Assembly: GCA_947475065.1 (NCBI GenBank)
Contig: CANJLB010000009.1
Coordinates: 35,581 to 99,580 of the forward strand
DNA from: Opitutia bacterium
Lineage (GTDB): Bacteria > Verrucomicrobiota > Verrucomicrobiia > Opitutales > Opitutaceae
Reading direction: 5' to 3'
DNA: 64,000 bases
This document shows positions 34,817 through 44,603 of this stretch, in pieces. The first letter of the stretch is position 1. Every line of letters begins with the position of its first letter. The position numbers were made by a program, and so were the translations under genes. A model generated the notes under the pieces. The model was not told the DNA's origin, did not search any database, and was given only the letters and a program-made list of their open reading frames with translations.

Positions 34817-35880
34817 GGATCGCCATCGTCAACGACCTCGGCCTGGCCGTCGAGGCCATGCGCCGGGTCCTGGCGCGCGCCCCCCAGCACTCGCTCGCGT
34901 GGACGGCGCGCGACGGCAAGGAGGCCGTGCAACGCTGCGCCGACGACCGGCCCGACCTCGTGCTCATGGACCTGATCATGCCGGTGCTGGACGGGGTCGA
35001 GGCCACCCGGCGCATCATGGCCACGACGCCCTGCCCCATCCTCATCGTCACCGCAACGGTGGACGGCAACTCGGGCCGCGTGTTTGAGGCGCTCGGCGCG
35101 GGCGCGCTCGACGCGGTCAACACGCCCGTGCTCGGCCCCGGGGGCACCGGCGACGGGGCGAACGCGCTGCTGGCAAAGATTGAAATGCTCGCGGGCCTCA
35201 CCGCCCCCACCGTCCCCGCGCCGTCCGCCGGCACGGCAGCGCGTACGTCGCAGCCGTTCGCCGCACCGGCCGGCACGCTGTCCGCGCCCTGTCGTTTCCT
35301 TGTCGCGATCGGCTCGTCCGCCGGCGGGCCGGCGGCGCTTGCGGAGGTGCTGCGCACGCTGCCTCGGGATTTTCCCGGTGCCATTGTGATCGTGCAGCAC
35401 CTCGACGAACAGTTTGCCGCTGGCCTCGCCGACTGGCTGGGCCGGCAAGTCGCGCTGCCCGTGCGCATTGCACGCGAAGGCGAGCCGCCCGCGCCGGGAG
35501 AAGTGCTCATGGCCGGGCGCGGCGAGCATCTCGCGCTCACGGCGGAACAGACCCTCACCTACACGACGTTGCCACGCGAGACCCCCTACCGGCCGTCGGT
35601 GGACGTGTTTTTCAGCAGCGTGGCCGCGCACTGGCGCGCCACCGCGCTCGGCGTCATTCTCACCGGCATGGGCCGTGACGGCGCCGCGGGGTTGAAAAAA
35701 ATCCGGGACGCCGGCTTTCACACGCTCGCGCAGGATCAGGCCAGCTGCGCTGTCTATGGCATGCCCAAGGCCGCTGCCGCGCTCGGGGCCGCCGCGCAAG
35801 TGCTGCCACTCACGCAAATTGGTCCCGCGCTCCAGCGGCTCGTCCGGCCCGCCGCCCCCGCCCCTCTCGCCGTCCTATGA
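34813..35880 (+). CDS. cheB: CheB/WspF protein-glutamate methylesterase
   Basis: 355 residues. N-terminal receiver with the phosphorylatable Asp in [13 protein letters not shown], a linker of about 45 residues, and a C-terminal methylesterase whose catalytic triad is Ser in AIGSSAGGP, His in IVQHLDEQ and Asp in GMGRDGAAG. It demethylates chemoreceptors and resets the kinase. It overlaps the kinase gene by 4 bp and the next gene by 4 bp, so the three are translationally coupled. In Wsp operons this is WspF. The methyltransferase CheR/WspC is not in the window. Confidence 0.94.
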   Translation: MRIAIVNDLGLAVEAMRRVLARAPQHSLAWTARDGKEAVQRCADDRPDLVLMDLIMPVLDGVEATRRIMATTPCPILIVTATVDGNSGRVFEALGAGALDAVNTPVLGPGGTGDGANALLAKIEMLAGLTAPTVPAPSAGTAARTSQPFAAPAGTLSAPCRFLVAIGSSAGGPAALAEVLRTLPRDFPGAIVIVQHLDEQFAAGLADWLGRQVALPVRIAREGEPPAPGEVLMAGRGEHLALTAEQTLTYTTLPRETPYRPSVDVFFSSVAAHWRATALGVILTGMGRDGAAGLKKIRDAGFHTLAQDQASCAVYGMPKAAAALGAAAQVLPLTQIGPALQRLVRPAAPAPLAVL

Positions 35881-37982
35881 ATACCACGCCACCCGCCCTG
35901 CCGATTTCCCGCGCCGCATCCCTCCCCCTCCCGGCGACGATGGTTCTCCTCGTGGACGATCAGGCCATCGTCGCCGAGGCCGTGCGCCGCTGTCTCGCCA
36001 ACCAGCCCGACCTGGCTTTTCATTATTGCGCCGACCCACTGAAAGCCGTCGCGCTCGCCACGCAGCTCCGGCCCAGCGTGATCCTGCAGGACCTCGTCAT
36101 GCCGGGAGTGGATGGCCTCGAGCTGCTGAAACAATACCGTGCCAACGCCGCCACGTGTGAGACGCCGGTCATCGTGCTCTCAACCAAGGAAGATCCCAAG
36201 GTGAAAGGCGAGGCGTTCGAGCTGGGGGCCAACGACTACCTCGTCAAGCTGCCCGACCGGGTTGAGCTCGTCGCACGCGTGCGTTTTCACGCGCAGTTTT
36301 ACCTGAACCGGCTCCAGCGCGACGAAGCCTACCGCGCGCTGCGCGAAAGCCAGCAGCAGCTCGTGGACAGCAACACCGCCCTCATCTCGCTCAACCAAAA
36401 GCTGGAGGAGGCGACGAAGGCCAAGAGCGAGTTTCTCGCCAACATGAGCCATGAAATTCGCACGCCCATGAACGGGGTCATCGGCATGACCTCGCTCCTG
36501 CTCGACACGCCGATGACCGGCGAGCAGCGCGACTTCGTGGACATCATCCGCAGCAGCAGCGAGAGCCTGCTCACGATCATCAACGACATCCTTGATTTTT
36601 CCAAAATCGAGTCGGGCAAGATCGAGCTGGAAACGCATCCCTATGAACTGCGGGCGTGCGTCGAGGAGGCCTTGGAGCTGCTTGCGCCCAAGGCCGCCGA
36701 GAAGGGCCTCGATCTCGTCGCCGCGATTGACTGCACCGTGCCGTCGCTCGTGGTCGGTGATGTCACCCGCCTGCGCCAGATTATCGTCAACCTCGTCAGC
36801 AACGCGATCAAGTTCACCGCGCAGGGCGAGGTGGTGGTGTCCGTCCGGCCCGAGCCCGGCCCGGCGGCGGGCGAACTCACGCTGCGCTTCGCCGTGTCCG
36901 ACACCGGCATCGGCATCCCAGCGGAGAAACAGGACCGGCTCTTCCAGTCGTTTTCACAGGTGGACAGCTCGACCACGCGGCATTTCGGCGGCACGGGCCT
37001 CGGCCTTGCCATCAGCAAGCGCCTCGCCGAGCTGATGGGCGGAGTGATGCGCGTCGAGAGCACCGAGGGCCGGGGCTCGACCTTCCATTTCAACATCATC
37101 GTGCGGCCGGGCGACACCGGTCCCGCCGCGTGGCGCAAGGCTCCGGCGTTGCTCACTGGCAAGCGCGTGCTGCACATTGAGGACAACGCCGCGCAACGCC
37201 AGGTGTTCGCCCAATTCGCCGGCGCCTGGGGACTGACGCTCATGGCGGTAGCCGACCTCGTCGCCGCCGAGCGCGCGCTGGCGGCGGAGGGCGCGGCGTT
37301 TGATTGCATCGCGCTCGACCACGAGCTTGCGGGCACCAACGCACTGCCGACGACGATCCGCCGCCTGCGGGCGCTGCCCGGCGGCGCAACGGCGGCCGTC
37401 ATCGTGCTCTCCGCGCAGCGCCTGCGCGCCGCCGACCTGCCCATGCTCGGCGCGGACGCAGCGGTGTTCAAGCCCGTGCGCCCCGTCGCGCTGCTCGAGT
37501 CGCTCATGGTGGCGTTCAACGGTGGTGCCGCGCAGGACCGGCGCGCACCCGCCGCCTCAGCGTTTGGGGCCGCCTTCGCCGCCACCCACCCGCTGCGCCT
37601 GCTCCTCGCCGACGACAACGCCGTCAACCAGAAGGTGGGCGCGATGCTGCTCCACCGTCTTGGCTACAAAACCGATCTGGCGGCCAACGGCCTGGAGGTG
37701 CTCCAGGCGCTCGATACAACGCCCTACGACCTCATTTTTCTCGACGTGCAAATGCCCGAGATGGACGGTTACGAAACCGCGCGCCGCGTGATCGCGCGCT
37801 GGCAAGGACGCAATCCCGGCCGCCCGCGCATGGTGGCGATGACGGGCAACGCGATGCAGGGCGACCGTGAAAAATGCCTCGAAGCCGGCATGGACGATTA
37901 CATCTCCAAACCCGTCCGCGTCGAGGAACTGAAAGCGATGCTCACCCGCTGGGGCCAGAACGCCAAAACGGCGGCGCAGTAA
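35877..37982 (+). CDS. WspR-like receiver fused to a hybrid histidine kinase
   Basis: 701 residues: receiver 1 (about 22-140, Asp72 in [10 protein letters not shown]), coiled linker (about 143-188), HisKA (His192 in [12 protein letters not shown]), HATPase (about 290-405, DTGIGI and GGTGLGLAI), receiver 2 (about 432-545), receiver 3 (about 575-695, [13 protein letters not shown]). Receiver 1 and its [16 protein letters not shown] linker closely match WspR, the response regulator of the Wsp surface-sensing pathway, but where WspR has a GGDEF diguanylate cyclase this protein has a full hybrid kinase. Its phosphate would go to its own receivers, possibly through an Hpt protein. It is last in the operon, after cheB with a 4-bp overlap. 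Confidence 0.88.
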   Translation: MNTTPPALPISRAASLPLPATMVLLVDDQAIVAEAVRRCLANQPDLAFHYCADPLKAVALATQLRPSVILQDLVMPGVDGLELLKQYRANAATCETPVIVLSTKEDPKVKGEAFELGANDYLVKLPDRVELVARVRFHAQFYLNRLQRDEAYRALRESQQQLVDSNTALISLNQKLEEATKAKSEFLANMSHEIRTPMNGVIGMTSLLLDTPMTGEQRDFVDIIRSSSESLLTIINDILDFSKIESGKIELETHPYELRACVEEALELLAPKAAEKGLDLVAAIDCTVPSLVVGDVTRLRQIIVNLVSNAIKFTAQGEVVVSVRPEPGPAAGELTLRFAVSDTGIGIPAEKQDRLFQSFSQVDSSTTRHFGGTGLGLAISKRLAELMGGVMRVESTEGRGSTFHFNIIVRPGDTGPAAWRKAPALLTGKRVLHIEDNAAQRQVFAQFAGAWGLTLMAVADLVAAERALAAEGAAFDCIALDHELAGTNALPTTIRRLRALPGGATAAVIVLSAQRLRAADLPMLGADAAVFKPVRPVALLESLMVAFNGGAAQDRRAPAASAFGAAFAATHPLRLLLADDNAVNQKVGAMLLHRLGYKTDLAANGLEVLQALDTTPYDLIFLDVQMPEMDGYETARRVIARWQGRNPGRPRMVAMTGNAMQGDREKCLEAGMDDYISKPVRVEELKAMLTRWGQNAKTAAQ

Positions 37983-38023
37983 ACCGCACTGCGGACGGGA
38001 GCATGGCATTGGCTGATTCAGTG

Positions 38024-38049
38024 GCCGGCCCATGCCGGCCTGATTTTTC
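38024..38049 (+). terminator. Terminator of the Wsp-like operon
   Basis: Perfect 7-bp stem GGCCGGC/GCCGGCC with loop CCAT, followed by TGATTTTT, 41 bp after the hybrid kinase stop. Confidence 0.7.
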
Positions 38050-38172
38050 CGATTTCTTGAAACGATGCTCCTTCCTGAACGGCCGACGGGAACACAAGAC
38101 CCGCATCCGGCCACCAGCCGGGCAAATATCACAATCAGCCTTTCCCGGAAAGGACCTTGCGCTCGGGAGAAC

Positions 38173-38664
38173 TCACAGCTCGCGCAAGTCCACCGAGAAG
38201 CTCTCGATCACCTTGTCGTCGGACGATAAGAGTGTGATAAAAACACGAAAAATGAGCGGCGGCGACACGAACTGCGGCGCGGTCAGCAGGTCGCCGGCGG
38301 GATTGAGTACAACGCGCTGTTCGCCGGTCTTGCCGATGGGGCTCCAGCGCGCGGCCGCACGGGCGGCGTCGGGCTGGGCGGGCTTTTTATCCTTGTCGTA
38401 AAAACGCAGCTTGAGGTTGCCGCCTTCGACGGCGAGGCCGACCCAGGTGCCGTTGGCCCGCTGCACGGCCACGCCTTCGATCTTGGGCGCCGGGGCGGCC
38501 GGTTTTTCCGCCGCCTTGCCGCCAGGCGCGGTGGCAGGCGGCGGGGTGGCGGGCGGGGGCATGGCCGGCTTCGGCGCGGGATAGTATTGCCCAAGCAGCG
38601 GAGCGGCCAGGCCGAGGAGCGCCGCAATGAACAGCGGGCGGAGTGGGGCACGGTGCGGTCTCAT
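38173..38664 (-). CDS. Secreted Pro-rich protein of unknown function
   Basis: 163 residues. A signal peptide (PLFIAALLGLAAPLLG) is followed by a Pro/Ala-rich stretch (about 25-55) and a small C-terminal beta-rich domain with VAVQRANGTWVGLAVEGGNL, SPIGKTGEQRVVLNPAGD and a last FRVFITLLSSDDKVIESF. I do not recognise the family. The start MRPHRAPLRPL is chosen over a Met two codons upstream. It is divergent from the MFS gene. Confidence 0.6.
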   Translation of the reverse strand: MRPHRAPLRPLFIAALLGLAAPLLGQYYPAPKPAMPPPATPPPATAPGGKAAEKPAAPAPKIEGVAVQRANGTWVGLAVEGGNLKLRFYDKDKKPAQPDAARAAARWSPIGKTGEQRVVLNPAGDLLTAPQFVSPPLIFRVFITLLSSDDKVIESFSVDLREL

Positions 38665-38815
38665 GGCCACAGCATGGCTGGTCGGCGGATTTCAGCAAGC
38701 GCGGCTTTGCCAGAATCCCCAGACGGGCGGGCGGGGTGAGGGCGCACCGCGCTGGCCTCGCCATGCGTCAGTCGAAGATTGCGTGCCATCCGACGCCCGT
38801 TTCGATTGGCCTTTC

Positions 38816-40072
38816 ATGTCCGCCGCATCCCATCGTCCGCCCGTCAATGAGCGCACCCTGCTGGCCGTGCTCGTGGCCGTGCAGTTCACGCACATCATGG
38901 ACTTCATGATCATGATGCCGTTGGGCTCCCGGCTCATGCGGATTTTCAGCCTGACACCCGCGCGGTTCGGTCTGCTGGTGGCTTCTTACGGGATCGCGGC
39001 CGGCGTCGCCGGGTTTCTCGGCGGTTTTGTGCTCGACCGCTTTGACCGCAAGCCTGCCCTGCTCTGGCTCTATGCGGGCTTCGGGCTGGCGACGCTGGGA
39101 TGTGCGCTCGCACCCAACGCCCATTTTCTGCTGCTGGCCCGAGTCGCCGCCGGCGCGTGCGGCGGCGTGGCAGGCTCGGTCGTCACGGCGATGGTGGGCG
39201 ATGTTTTCCCGCCGGCCCGACGGGGACGGGCGATGAGCATGGTGATGATGGCGTTCCCCATCGCCTCTGTGCTGGGAGTGCCGACGGGGCTGCGGCTGGC
39301 CAACCATTTCGGGTGGCATGCCCCATTTGTCTTTCTCGCGATCGTCAGCCTCGTGATCCTGGCGGTGGCCTGGCGCAACCTGCCCATACTGCGCCCGGCA
39401 CACCCCGCTGCACATCCCTGGCGGCAGATGCGGGCGATTCTGGTCCATCCGGTCCACCAGCGCGGCTTCATGCTGAGCGCGGCGCTCATCTTTGGCGGGG
39501 CGTGCGTCATCCCGTTTCTCGCACCGTCCATGGTCGCCAATGTCGGTCTGCGCGAAGACCAACTGGAACTGCTTTATTTTGTGGGCGGACTGTGCGCAGC
39601 CTGCTCCACGCCGCTGATTGGCCGGCTGTCCGACCGGCACGACAAGCTCCATGTGCTCGGCTGGCTTTCGCTCGGGGCGGCCATGTCGGCGCTGATCGTC
39701 ACCAATCTCGGCCATGTGCCGGTGCCTGCGGCCGTGGTCGCGGTGGCGTTTTTCATGGTGATGATGTCAGGGAGATTCTCGCCGGGCATGGCGCTCGTCG
39801 CCAACGCCATCGAGCCACGCTACCGGGGTGGTTTTATGAGCGTCAACGCCTCCATCCAGCAAGGCGCGATGGGCCTGGCCAACTTTACGGCGGGCCAGAT
39901 GGTGGCAACCGACACCGCTACCGGCCGCCTCGTTGGCTTCCCGCGCACCGGCGTGGTCGCGGCGGGGGCGTTTGCTCTCACGTTGTTCCTTGCCGCCCGG
40001 TTACGCGCCATCGCGCCGCACGCTGCCCGGCCCGGCCACGTCGAACCAGAACCCGCGTCCGCCGTCCCCTGA
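38816..40072 (+). CDS. Major facilitator superfamily transporter
   Basis: 418 residues with twelve predicted membrane helices. The loop 2-3 motif is GGFVLDRFDRKPAL, the MFS signature, and a second half-site is IGRLSDRHDKLHVLG. The N-terminal MDFMIMMPLGSRLM resembles drug:proton antiporter-1 family members. The direction and substrate are unknown, but efflux is likely. The start MSAASHRPPVNERT is preceded by a long open frame without support. A GC stem at 40080-40107 follows the stop. Confidence 0.88.
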   Translation: MSAASHRPPVNERTLLAVLVAVQFTHIMDFMIMMPLGSRLMRIFSLTPARFGLLVASYGIAAGVAGFLGGFVLDRFDRKPALLWLYAGFGLATLGCALAPNAHFLLLARVAAGACGGVAGSVVTAMVGDVFPPARRGRAMSMVMMAFPIASVLGVPTGLRLANHFGWHAPFVFLAIVSLVILAVAWRNLPILRPAHPAAHPWRQMRAILVHPVHQRGFMLSAALIFGGACVIPFLAPSMVANVGLREDQLELLYFVGGLCAACSTPLIGRLSDRHDKLHVLGWLSLGAAMSALIVTNLGHVPVPAAVVAVAFFMVMMSGRFSPGMALVANAIEPRYRGGFMSVNASIQQGAMGLANFTAGQMVATDTATGRLVGFPRTGVVAAGAFALTLFLAARLRAIAPHAARPGHVEPEPASAVP

Positions 40073-40107
40073 AAAGCAAGGCGGGGCCGCCCGAAGGCAG
40101 CCCCGCC
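40072..40107 (-). terminator. Minus-strand intrinsic terminator between MFS and adenylate-kinase-like genes
   Basis: A 12-bp stem (40080-40091 with 40096-40107, one G-T pair) closed by a CGAA/TTCG tetraloop. On the minus strand it is followed by TTGCTTTT, so it works best for a minus-strand transcript, although it may also serve the MFS gene. No minus-strand coding gene lies upstream of it. Confidence 0.6.
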
Positions 40108-40471
40108 AGGTCCAGCTTCAACTAACAAACCCGGAAGCGCACCCCCGGGGAAGGCAAAGAACCTCAACGCACCCGGTATGACTCATCAGCTTGGCCGAGG
40201 TTCCTTTCGGTCGAATTATTTTTCCGTGGCGGTCGTGAGCCTGGGCTAAACTGCGATTCAGATGGTATGCATGGGAATCAACGGCCATTGTTTTAGCCAA
40301 ACTTCACTCGACGGCCGGCTCTGACGGCGGCGGCCGAATGACCCCGTCTGGTCGGTCCACCGTATAGGAGCAAAGCCCCGAATAACGGCAAACCCTGGGC
40401 TTTGGCCCTACGAAACGCGACTCCCCACGGCGCGATTTCTGTTGTCGCCCGGCCCTCGGAGACCGTTTTCA
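40073..40471. other. Long intergenic region, possible minus-strand small RNA
   Basis: No protein gene is supported in these 400 bp. The minus strand carries the terminator above and, at about 40166-40207, an inverted repeat GAACCTC/GAGGTTC enclosing about 30 bases, so a structured RNA of roughly 150-220 nt ending near 40072 is possible. It may instead contain only the leader of the next gene. Confidence 0.3.
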
Positions 40472-41725
40472 ATGGTTTCTTCCGCGATGACACCCAATCC
40501 CGTCCCGCCCGCCTCAAGTCTTCCCACACCGGCTGTGCCCGCCGCCGGTGCCACGCGTCACCACGACCTTGAGATCAAGGACGCTCAACTCATCTTTGGC
40601 TCCGTCTGGCGGTCCTTGGAAGCCGAGATCGGCCGGGAAAATCTGCGCTTCCCCAAGGAACTCATCCTGCTGGGCGGCGCACCCGGTGCCGGCAAAGGCA
40701 CCAACACCGGCTTCATTCTCCGCGCCCGCGACCTCACCTGCGAGCCGGTCGTCGTCAGTGATCTGCTTGATTCGCCCGCCGCACGCCAAATCAAGGACGC
40801 TGGCGGCATGGTGGGCGACCGCGAGGTCGTCGGCCTCGTGCTGCGACATCTGCTGCGGACCGAATACCGCGACGGTGTCATCCTCGACGGGTTCCCGCGC
40901 ACCACGGTGCAGGTCGAGTGCCTCAAACTGCTTGTGGACCAGATGCACGCGCTGCGCCGCGAATTTGCCGCCACGCCGCTCGGCGTGCACTTTCGTCAGC
41001 CCACGATCCACATCATGGTGCTGTTCGTTGACGAGGGCACGTCCGTCACGCGCCAGCTCCAGCGTGGCCGCGAGGTGCGCACCCACAACATTGAGGTCGC
41101 CCGCACGGGCGTCGGCGCTCCCATCGAAGAGCGGGCCACCGACTATGATGACGCGCTCGCCCGCCGCCGCTATCGCGTCTTCAAGGAGCAGACGTGGGAC
41201 GCGCTCCAGTCGCTGCGCGAGGTTTACCACTACCACTTTGTCAACGCGCAGGGCGCCGTCGCCGAGGTTGAGCAGAACATCCTCCACGAACTCCAATATC
41301 AGAGCACGCTCGAGCTCGATCCGCGCACCTACGACCGCCTCCGCGCCCTGCCCGTCGCCAGCGAGATCATTGTCCACGCCCGGCAGGAGCTGGTGCGGCG
41401 GCTCGACGCCTACGAGTTTGAGCACGGCGCGCTGCTCGGCCGTGTGGCGACCTTCATCGAGGAAAAAATCATGCCCGTCGTCATGCGCCATGCCATTTCC
41501 GGCATCGCCCTCGTCAACACCGAGGAGCCGCTGCTCGACGACCCGCTGGCGATGGCGATGCTGATCGACGTGTTCTCCGAGCGCGGCTACCATGCGGTGA
41601 TTGACCTCCACCGCATCGAGATCCCGGAAAAATTCGACCCCGCCACCGGTGTGATCTCCTGCCGCACAAAAAAGGTCTACCGTCTCCAAATCCGCTTTCA
41701 CGGCTCAGAAATCCGGCGCGGGTGA
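40472..41725 (+). CDS. Adenylate-kinase-like nucleoside monophosphate kinase with C-terminal extension
   Basis: 417 residues (412 from the next Met). The N-terminal half is an adenylate-kinase core: P-loop LLGGAPGAGKGTNTG, VVVSDLLDSP (the NMP-binding start), and VILDGFPRTTVQVE. A LID-like region contains QLQRGREVRTHN. After about residue 235 there is a 180-residue helical extension that I cannot assign, with EEKIMPVVMRHAISG and a final beta-rich stretch. It phosphorylates a nucleoside monophosphate, probably AMP; the extra domain may regulate or localise it. It is probably not the only Adk in the cell. Confidence 0.7.
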   Translation: MVSSAMTPNPVPPASSLPTPAVPAAGATRHHDLEIKDAQLIFGSVWRSLEAEIGRENLRFPKELILLGGAPGAGKGTNTGFILRARDLTCEPVVVSDLLDSPAARQIKDAGGMVGDREVVGLVLRHLLRTEYRDGVILDGFPRTTVQVECLKLLVDQMHALRREFAATPLGVHFRQPTIHIMVLFVDEGTSVTRQLQRGREVRTHNIEVARTGVGAPIEERATDYDDALARRRYRVFKEQTWDALQSLREVYHYHFVNAQGAVAEVEQNILHELQYQSTLELDPRTYDRLRALPVASEIIVHARQELVRRLDAYEFEHGALLGRVATFIEEKIMPVVMRHAISGIALVNTEEPLLDDPLAMAMLIDVFSERGYHAVIDLHRIEIPEKFDPATGVISCRTKKVYRLQIRFHGSEIRRG

Positions 41726-41845
41726 GCGGGCAGATACCTGCTTACTTCTGGCGGTTCTGTCCATTCGCATTCCGACAGCACAATGGCCTGGGTCAGCCGC
41801 CCTCGCAACAGCGCTTTAGCCCGGTTCCTCCGTCCTCCTGGAACA

Positions 41846-43138
41846 TTATTTCCATTCCAGCTTGGCACCGAGGGAGCGGAGATTTTCAACAAAACGCGGG
41901 TGCGCACGCTTGATAGTCTCGGCGTTGCGGACGATGGACTCGCCCGGGATGGCGGCGGCGACCATCGTGAGCGCGACCGCAGCGCGGATGACGTAGGGCG
42001 CAACGACTTCGGCGCGGCGCAGCGGACGGTTGCCAAAGACCGTGAGCCGGTGAGGGTCGCTCACCACGGCGTGGGCGCCGAACTTGGCCAGCTCAGGGAT
42101 CCACGAAAACCCATTTTCATAGACCTTGTTCCAAAACATCACCGTGCCGTCGCAGTGAGTGCTCAGCGCAATCATCAGCGGGAGCAGGTCCACGGGGAAA
42201 TACGGCCACGGTGCGGCCTCGATCTTCGGCAGGAGGTTGCTGGTAAAGGGTGCGACGACGCGGAGCTTCTGGCCCTTCCGGACGACGGCGGTGTCGCCGT
42301 CATGGGTGATGACCACCCCTAGCTTGCCAAAGGCGCGCGCAATGAGGTCGAAATGCTCCGGCACGGAATTTATCACCCGCACCTCGCCGCCGGTGATCGC
42401 ACCGAGCGCGAGAAAGGTGACGACTTCGTGGTAGTCGGTGCTGATGGCGAACTCGCCGCCGCACAGGCGGTCCACCCCCTGGACTGTGAGACGGCTGGTG
42501 CCCGCACCGGTGATGCGTGCGCCCATCGTGTTGAGGACGGCGCAGAGGTCCTGCACATGCGGCTCGCTGGCGGCGTTGAGCAGCACCGATTCGCCCTCGG
42601 CGAGGGCAGCGGCCATGAGAAAGTTCTCTGTCGCGGTCACGCTCATATAGTCGGGCCAATGGCGGGCGCCACGAAATCTTTTGGCCAGCGACAACGTGAG
42701 GCCGCCGCCGGCCCGCGAGATTTTCGCGCCCAGCTTCTCCAGTATCTCGAGGTGCGGGTCGAGCTCGCGGATGCCGAGCGCACAGCCCTTGGCGTTTGCG
42801 GCCAGCGGCAGCTGTTTCATCCGCCGGAGCAGCGGCGCGAAGAGCAGCACCGACGAACGCATCCCGTCGGGCAAGCCGCCCGCGAGCCGGCGTGGATTGA
42901 AGCCGGCGTGGTCCAGGCGCATCGTGCCGGCGGCGCGGTTCCACGCGATGCGTGAGCCCTGCGCGGTGAAAAACCTGGCCAGCTTCTCCACGTCGGTGAT
43001 GTCGGGGACATTGCCCAGAGTGACCGGCTCGTCGGTGAGCAGCGTGGCGCAGAGAATGGGCAGGACCGAGTTCTTGTTGCCGGACGGCGTGATGGTGCCG
43101 GAGAGCGGCCTGCCGCCGTGGACGATGAGATCGGACAT
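41846..43138 (-). CDS. murA: UDP-N-acetylglucosamine 1-carboxyvinyltransferase
   Basis: 430 residues, EPSP-synthase fold. The conserved Lys is in PSGNKNSVLPILCATLL, with LGNVPDITDV after it; the PEP-reactive Cys lies in NAKGCALGIRE (fosfomycin site, Cys present); and TATENFLMAAALAEG is a conserved block. It transfers enolpyruvate from PEP to UDP-GlcNAc, the first committed step of peptidoglycan synthesis. The start MSDLIVHGGRPLSGTI is clear, although the frame is open far upstream. Residues around the Cys diverge somewhat from Escherichia MurA, so a paralogue cannot be excluded. Confidence 0.93.
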   Translation of the reverse strand: MSDLIVHGGRPLSGTITPSGNKNSVLPILCATLLTDEPVTLGNVPDITDVEKLARFFTAQGSRIAWNRAAGTMRLDHAGFNPRRLAGGLPDGMRSSVLLFAPLLRRMKQLPLAANAKGCALGIRELDPHLEILEKLGAKISRAGGGLTLSLAKRFRGARHWPDYMSVTATENFLMAAALAEGESVLLNAASEPHVQDLCAVLNTMGARITGAGTSRLTVQGVDRLCGGEFAISTDYHEVVTFLALGAITGGEVRVINSVPEHFDLIARAFGKLGVVITHDGDTAVVRKGQKLRVVAPFTSNLLPKIEAAPWPYFPVDLLPLMIALSTHCDGTVMFWNKVYENGFSWIPELAKFGAHAVVSDPHRLTVFGNRPLRRAEVVAPYVIRAAVALTMVAAAIPGESIVRNAETIKRAHPRFVENLRSLGAKLEWK

Positions 43139-43223
43139 TGTAAAAGGAAGGACGGAGAAAACGCGATGGGAGCAAGGAAAACGCTGCGCTGGCGCCGCAG
43201 CCATGCGAATGGATGCGGCTTGC

Positions 43224-43256
43224 AAAAAAAAGGCGTCCGCCGGAAAGCGGACGCCT
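43224..43256 (-). terminator. Terminator after the disordered Arg/Gly-rich protein
   Basis: Stem AGGCGTCCGC/GCGGACGCCT (43231-43240 with 43247-43256); on the minus strand it is followed by a T-tract (plus-strand AAAAAAA, 43224-43230). Confidence 0.85.
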
Positions 43257-43292
43257 TGAAACTGCGTGCGGCGCGGCGCGCCTTGGCAAGGT

Positions 43293-44459
43293 TTAACTGG
43301 AGGGCGGCGGCGCCAGGCCGCTGCCGCCGCCGGAATGGCGGTGCCCTTCTTCCTGCCGGGGATAACCGCCGCCTTCGCCGCGGCTCCGGCCGCGCCCGCC
43401 GCGCCGCCGGCGACCGCCGCCTGAACGAGGCTCGCCGGAGCGGGACCCGCCGTGGCTGGAACCGGAACTTTCGCCGCCAGCTGAGCCGAAATCGCTTTCG
43501 CTGCGATGGGTGCCCTCTCCGCCGTGCGAACCCTCCCCCCGGGAACCATCGTGCCGGCCGCGTCCGCCACGATGCCGGCGGTGTTGGCCGCCGTCATCAC
43601 GCCGGTGGTCGTCGGTGTGCGAAGAGCTGTGGTGACCATGATCAGTATGGCCGTCGCGCGAGGCGGAGGATTTCTCCTTGGGCTTGCCGCCGCCGAAGAG
43701 GCCTTTCAACCAGCTGAAGAAACCGCCGGAGGTCACGTCCTCGGGGACGGGTGGACTGGAGGCGTCGAGCTTGGCGGCCTCGCGGCGCGGCGCGGGCGGA
43801 TGTGAGTCCGATGGGCGCGGCGCTGAGTCCGCGCGGCGGTTGTCGCGCTGCGGATGGCCCTCGGGCCGGAAAATCGGCCGGTCGTTGGCGCGTTCGCCGG
43901 CCGTAGGAGCGGGCGAACCGGCCGACTCCCAGCTTTGGGCGGAGCGGCGCACATCCTCGGGCGGAAGGATGTTTAGGCGGGGCTTCTCAACGCTGCCGGC
44001 AACCGGGGCCGTTACGGGCCGCGCGGCGGGCGCGTCCGGCGCGACGAAGGGAAACATTTCACCCATCGGCGCGGCATTTGCCTTCACCGGATCTGGCCGG
44101 GGCGGCGGTGCGACCGGAGCCGGTTTGGGGGCCACGAAAGCCGTGACTGGAGGGACCGGCGCAGGCGGGGGGGCGGCCTGCGGGGCAGGCTCGTTGACGG
44201 CAGGCGCGCCCACGGACGTTTCGCCGGTGAACGGATTTTTGTATTCGCTCCGGGGCCGGATGACCTCGATGGAGCTGGGCTGGTAACCCGCCGGGGTGGT
44301 GGATGCGGGTTTGGCGGCGGGCGGGCCGGGGCGTTTGCCGCGGGCGAGGCCGGTGCCTCGGCTGGTGCCGAACGCGCCCGTGGGCGGCAGGACGGCGGTC
44401 TCGGTCGGAGCGGCGGCGGGTGCCGCCGGCGTGCCGCCGGACGTGGTAGGATCTGACAT
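43293..44459 (-). CDS. Intrinsically disordered Pro- and Arg/Gly-rich protein
   Basis: 388 residues of almost entirely low-complexity sequence. The N-terminal two thirds are Pro/Ala-rich, with VIRPRSEYKNPFTGE as one ordered-looking motif. At about 260-275 there is a short amphipathic hydrophobic patch SGGFFSWLKGLFGGG. The C-terminal 110 residues are rich in Arg, Gly, Ser and His (GGGRRRRGGRGRSRGEGGG), like RGG-box RNA-binding tails. It could be an RNA- or membrane-associated scaffold; no enzyme domain is present. It starts at MSDPTTSGGTPAAP and is followed by a strong terminator. Confidence 0.6.
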   Translation of the reverse strand: MSDPTTSGGTPAAPAAAPTETAVLPPTGAFGTSRGTGLARGKRPGPPAAKPASTTPAGYQPSSIEVIRPRSEYKNPFTGETSVGAPAVNEPAPQAAPPPAPVPPVTAFVAPKPAPVAPPPRPDPVKANAAPMGEMFPFVAPDAPAARPVTAPVAGSVEKPRLNILPPEDVRRSAQSWESAGSPAPTAGERANDRPIFRPEGHPQRDNRRADSAPRPSDSHPPAPRREAAKLDASSPPVPEDVTSGGFFSWLKGLFGGGKPKEKSSASRDGHTDHGHHSSSHTDDHRRDDGGQHRRHRGGRGRHDGSRGEGSHGGEGTHRSESDFGSAGGESSGSSHGGSRSGEPRSGGGRRRRGGRGRSRGEGGGYPRQEEGHRHSGGGSGLAPPPSS

Positions 44460-44603
44460 GTCGGTTGTTGGGTTGTTTGGGTTGAGGCGCGCCCACCGCA
44501 GAATGCGGAGGCGGCGCGAGGAACCGCCGGCGGAGCGCAGGGAGGCGCTCAACGCGGGCGACAAGGGTTCAAGCTGGCTGACTTCCCCGCATTGGGCAAC
44601 AGG

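Noticed and set aside
40190..40240. A CTGATGA and a GAAA near each other on the minus strand, suggesting a hammerhead ribozyme
   Set aside because: The spacing between the two motifs (about 15 nt) is too short for the required two stems, and no cleavage-site stem is visible.
40472..40490. The upstream start of the adenylate-kinase-like gene at 40442
   Set aside because: It needs a non-ATG codon and adds residues without family support; the Met codons at 40472 or 40487 are more likely.
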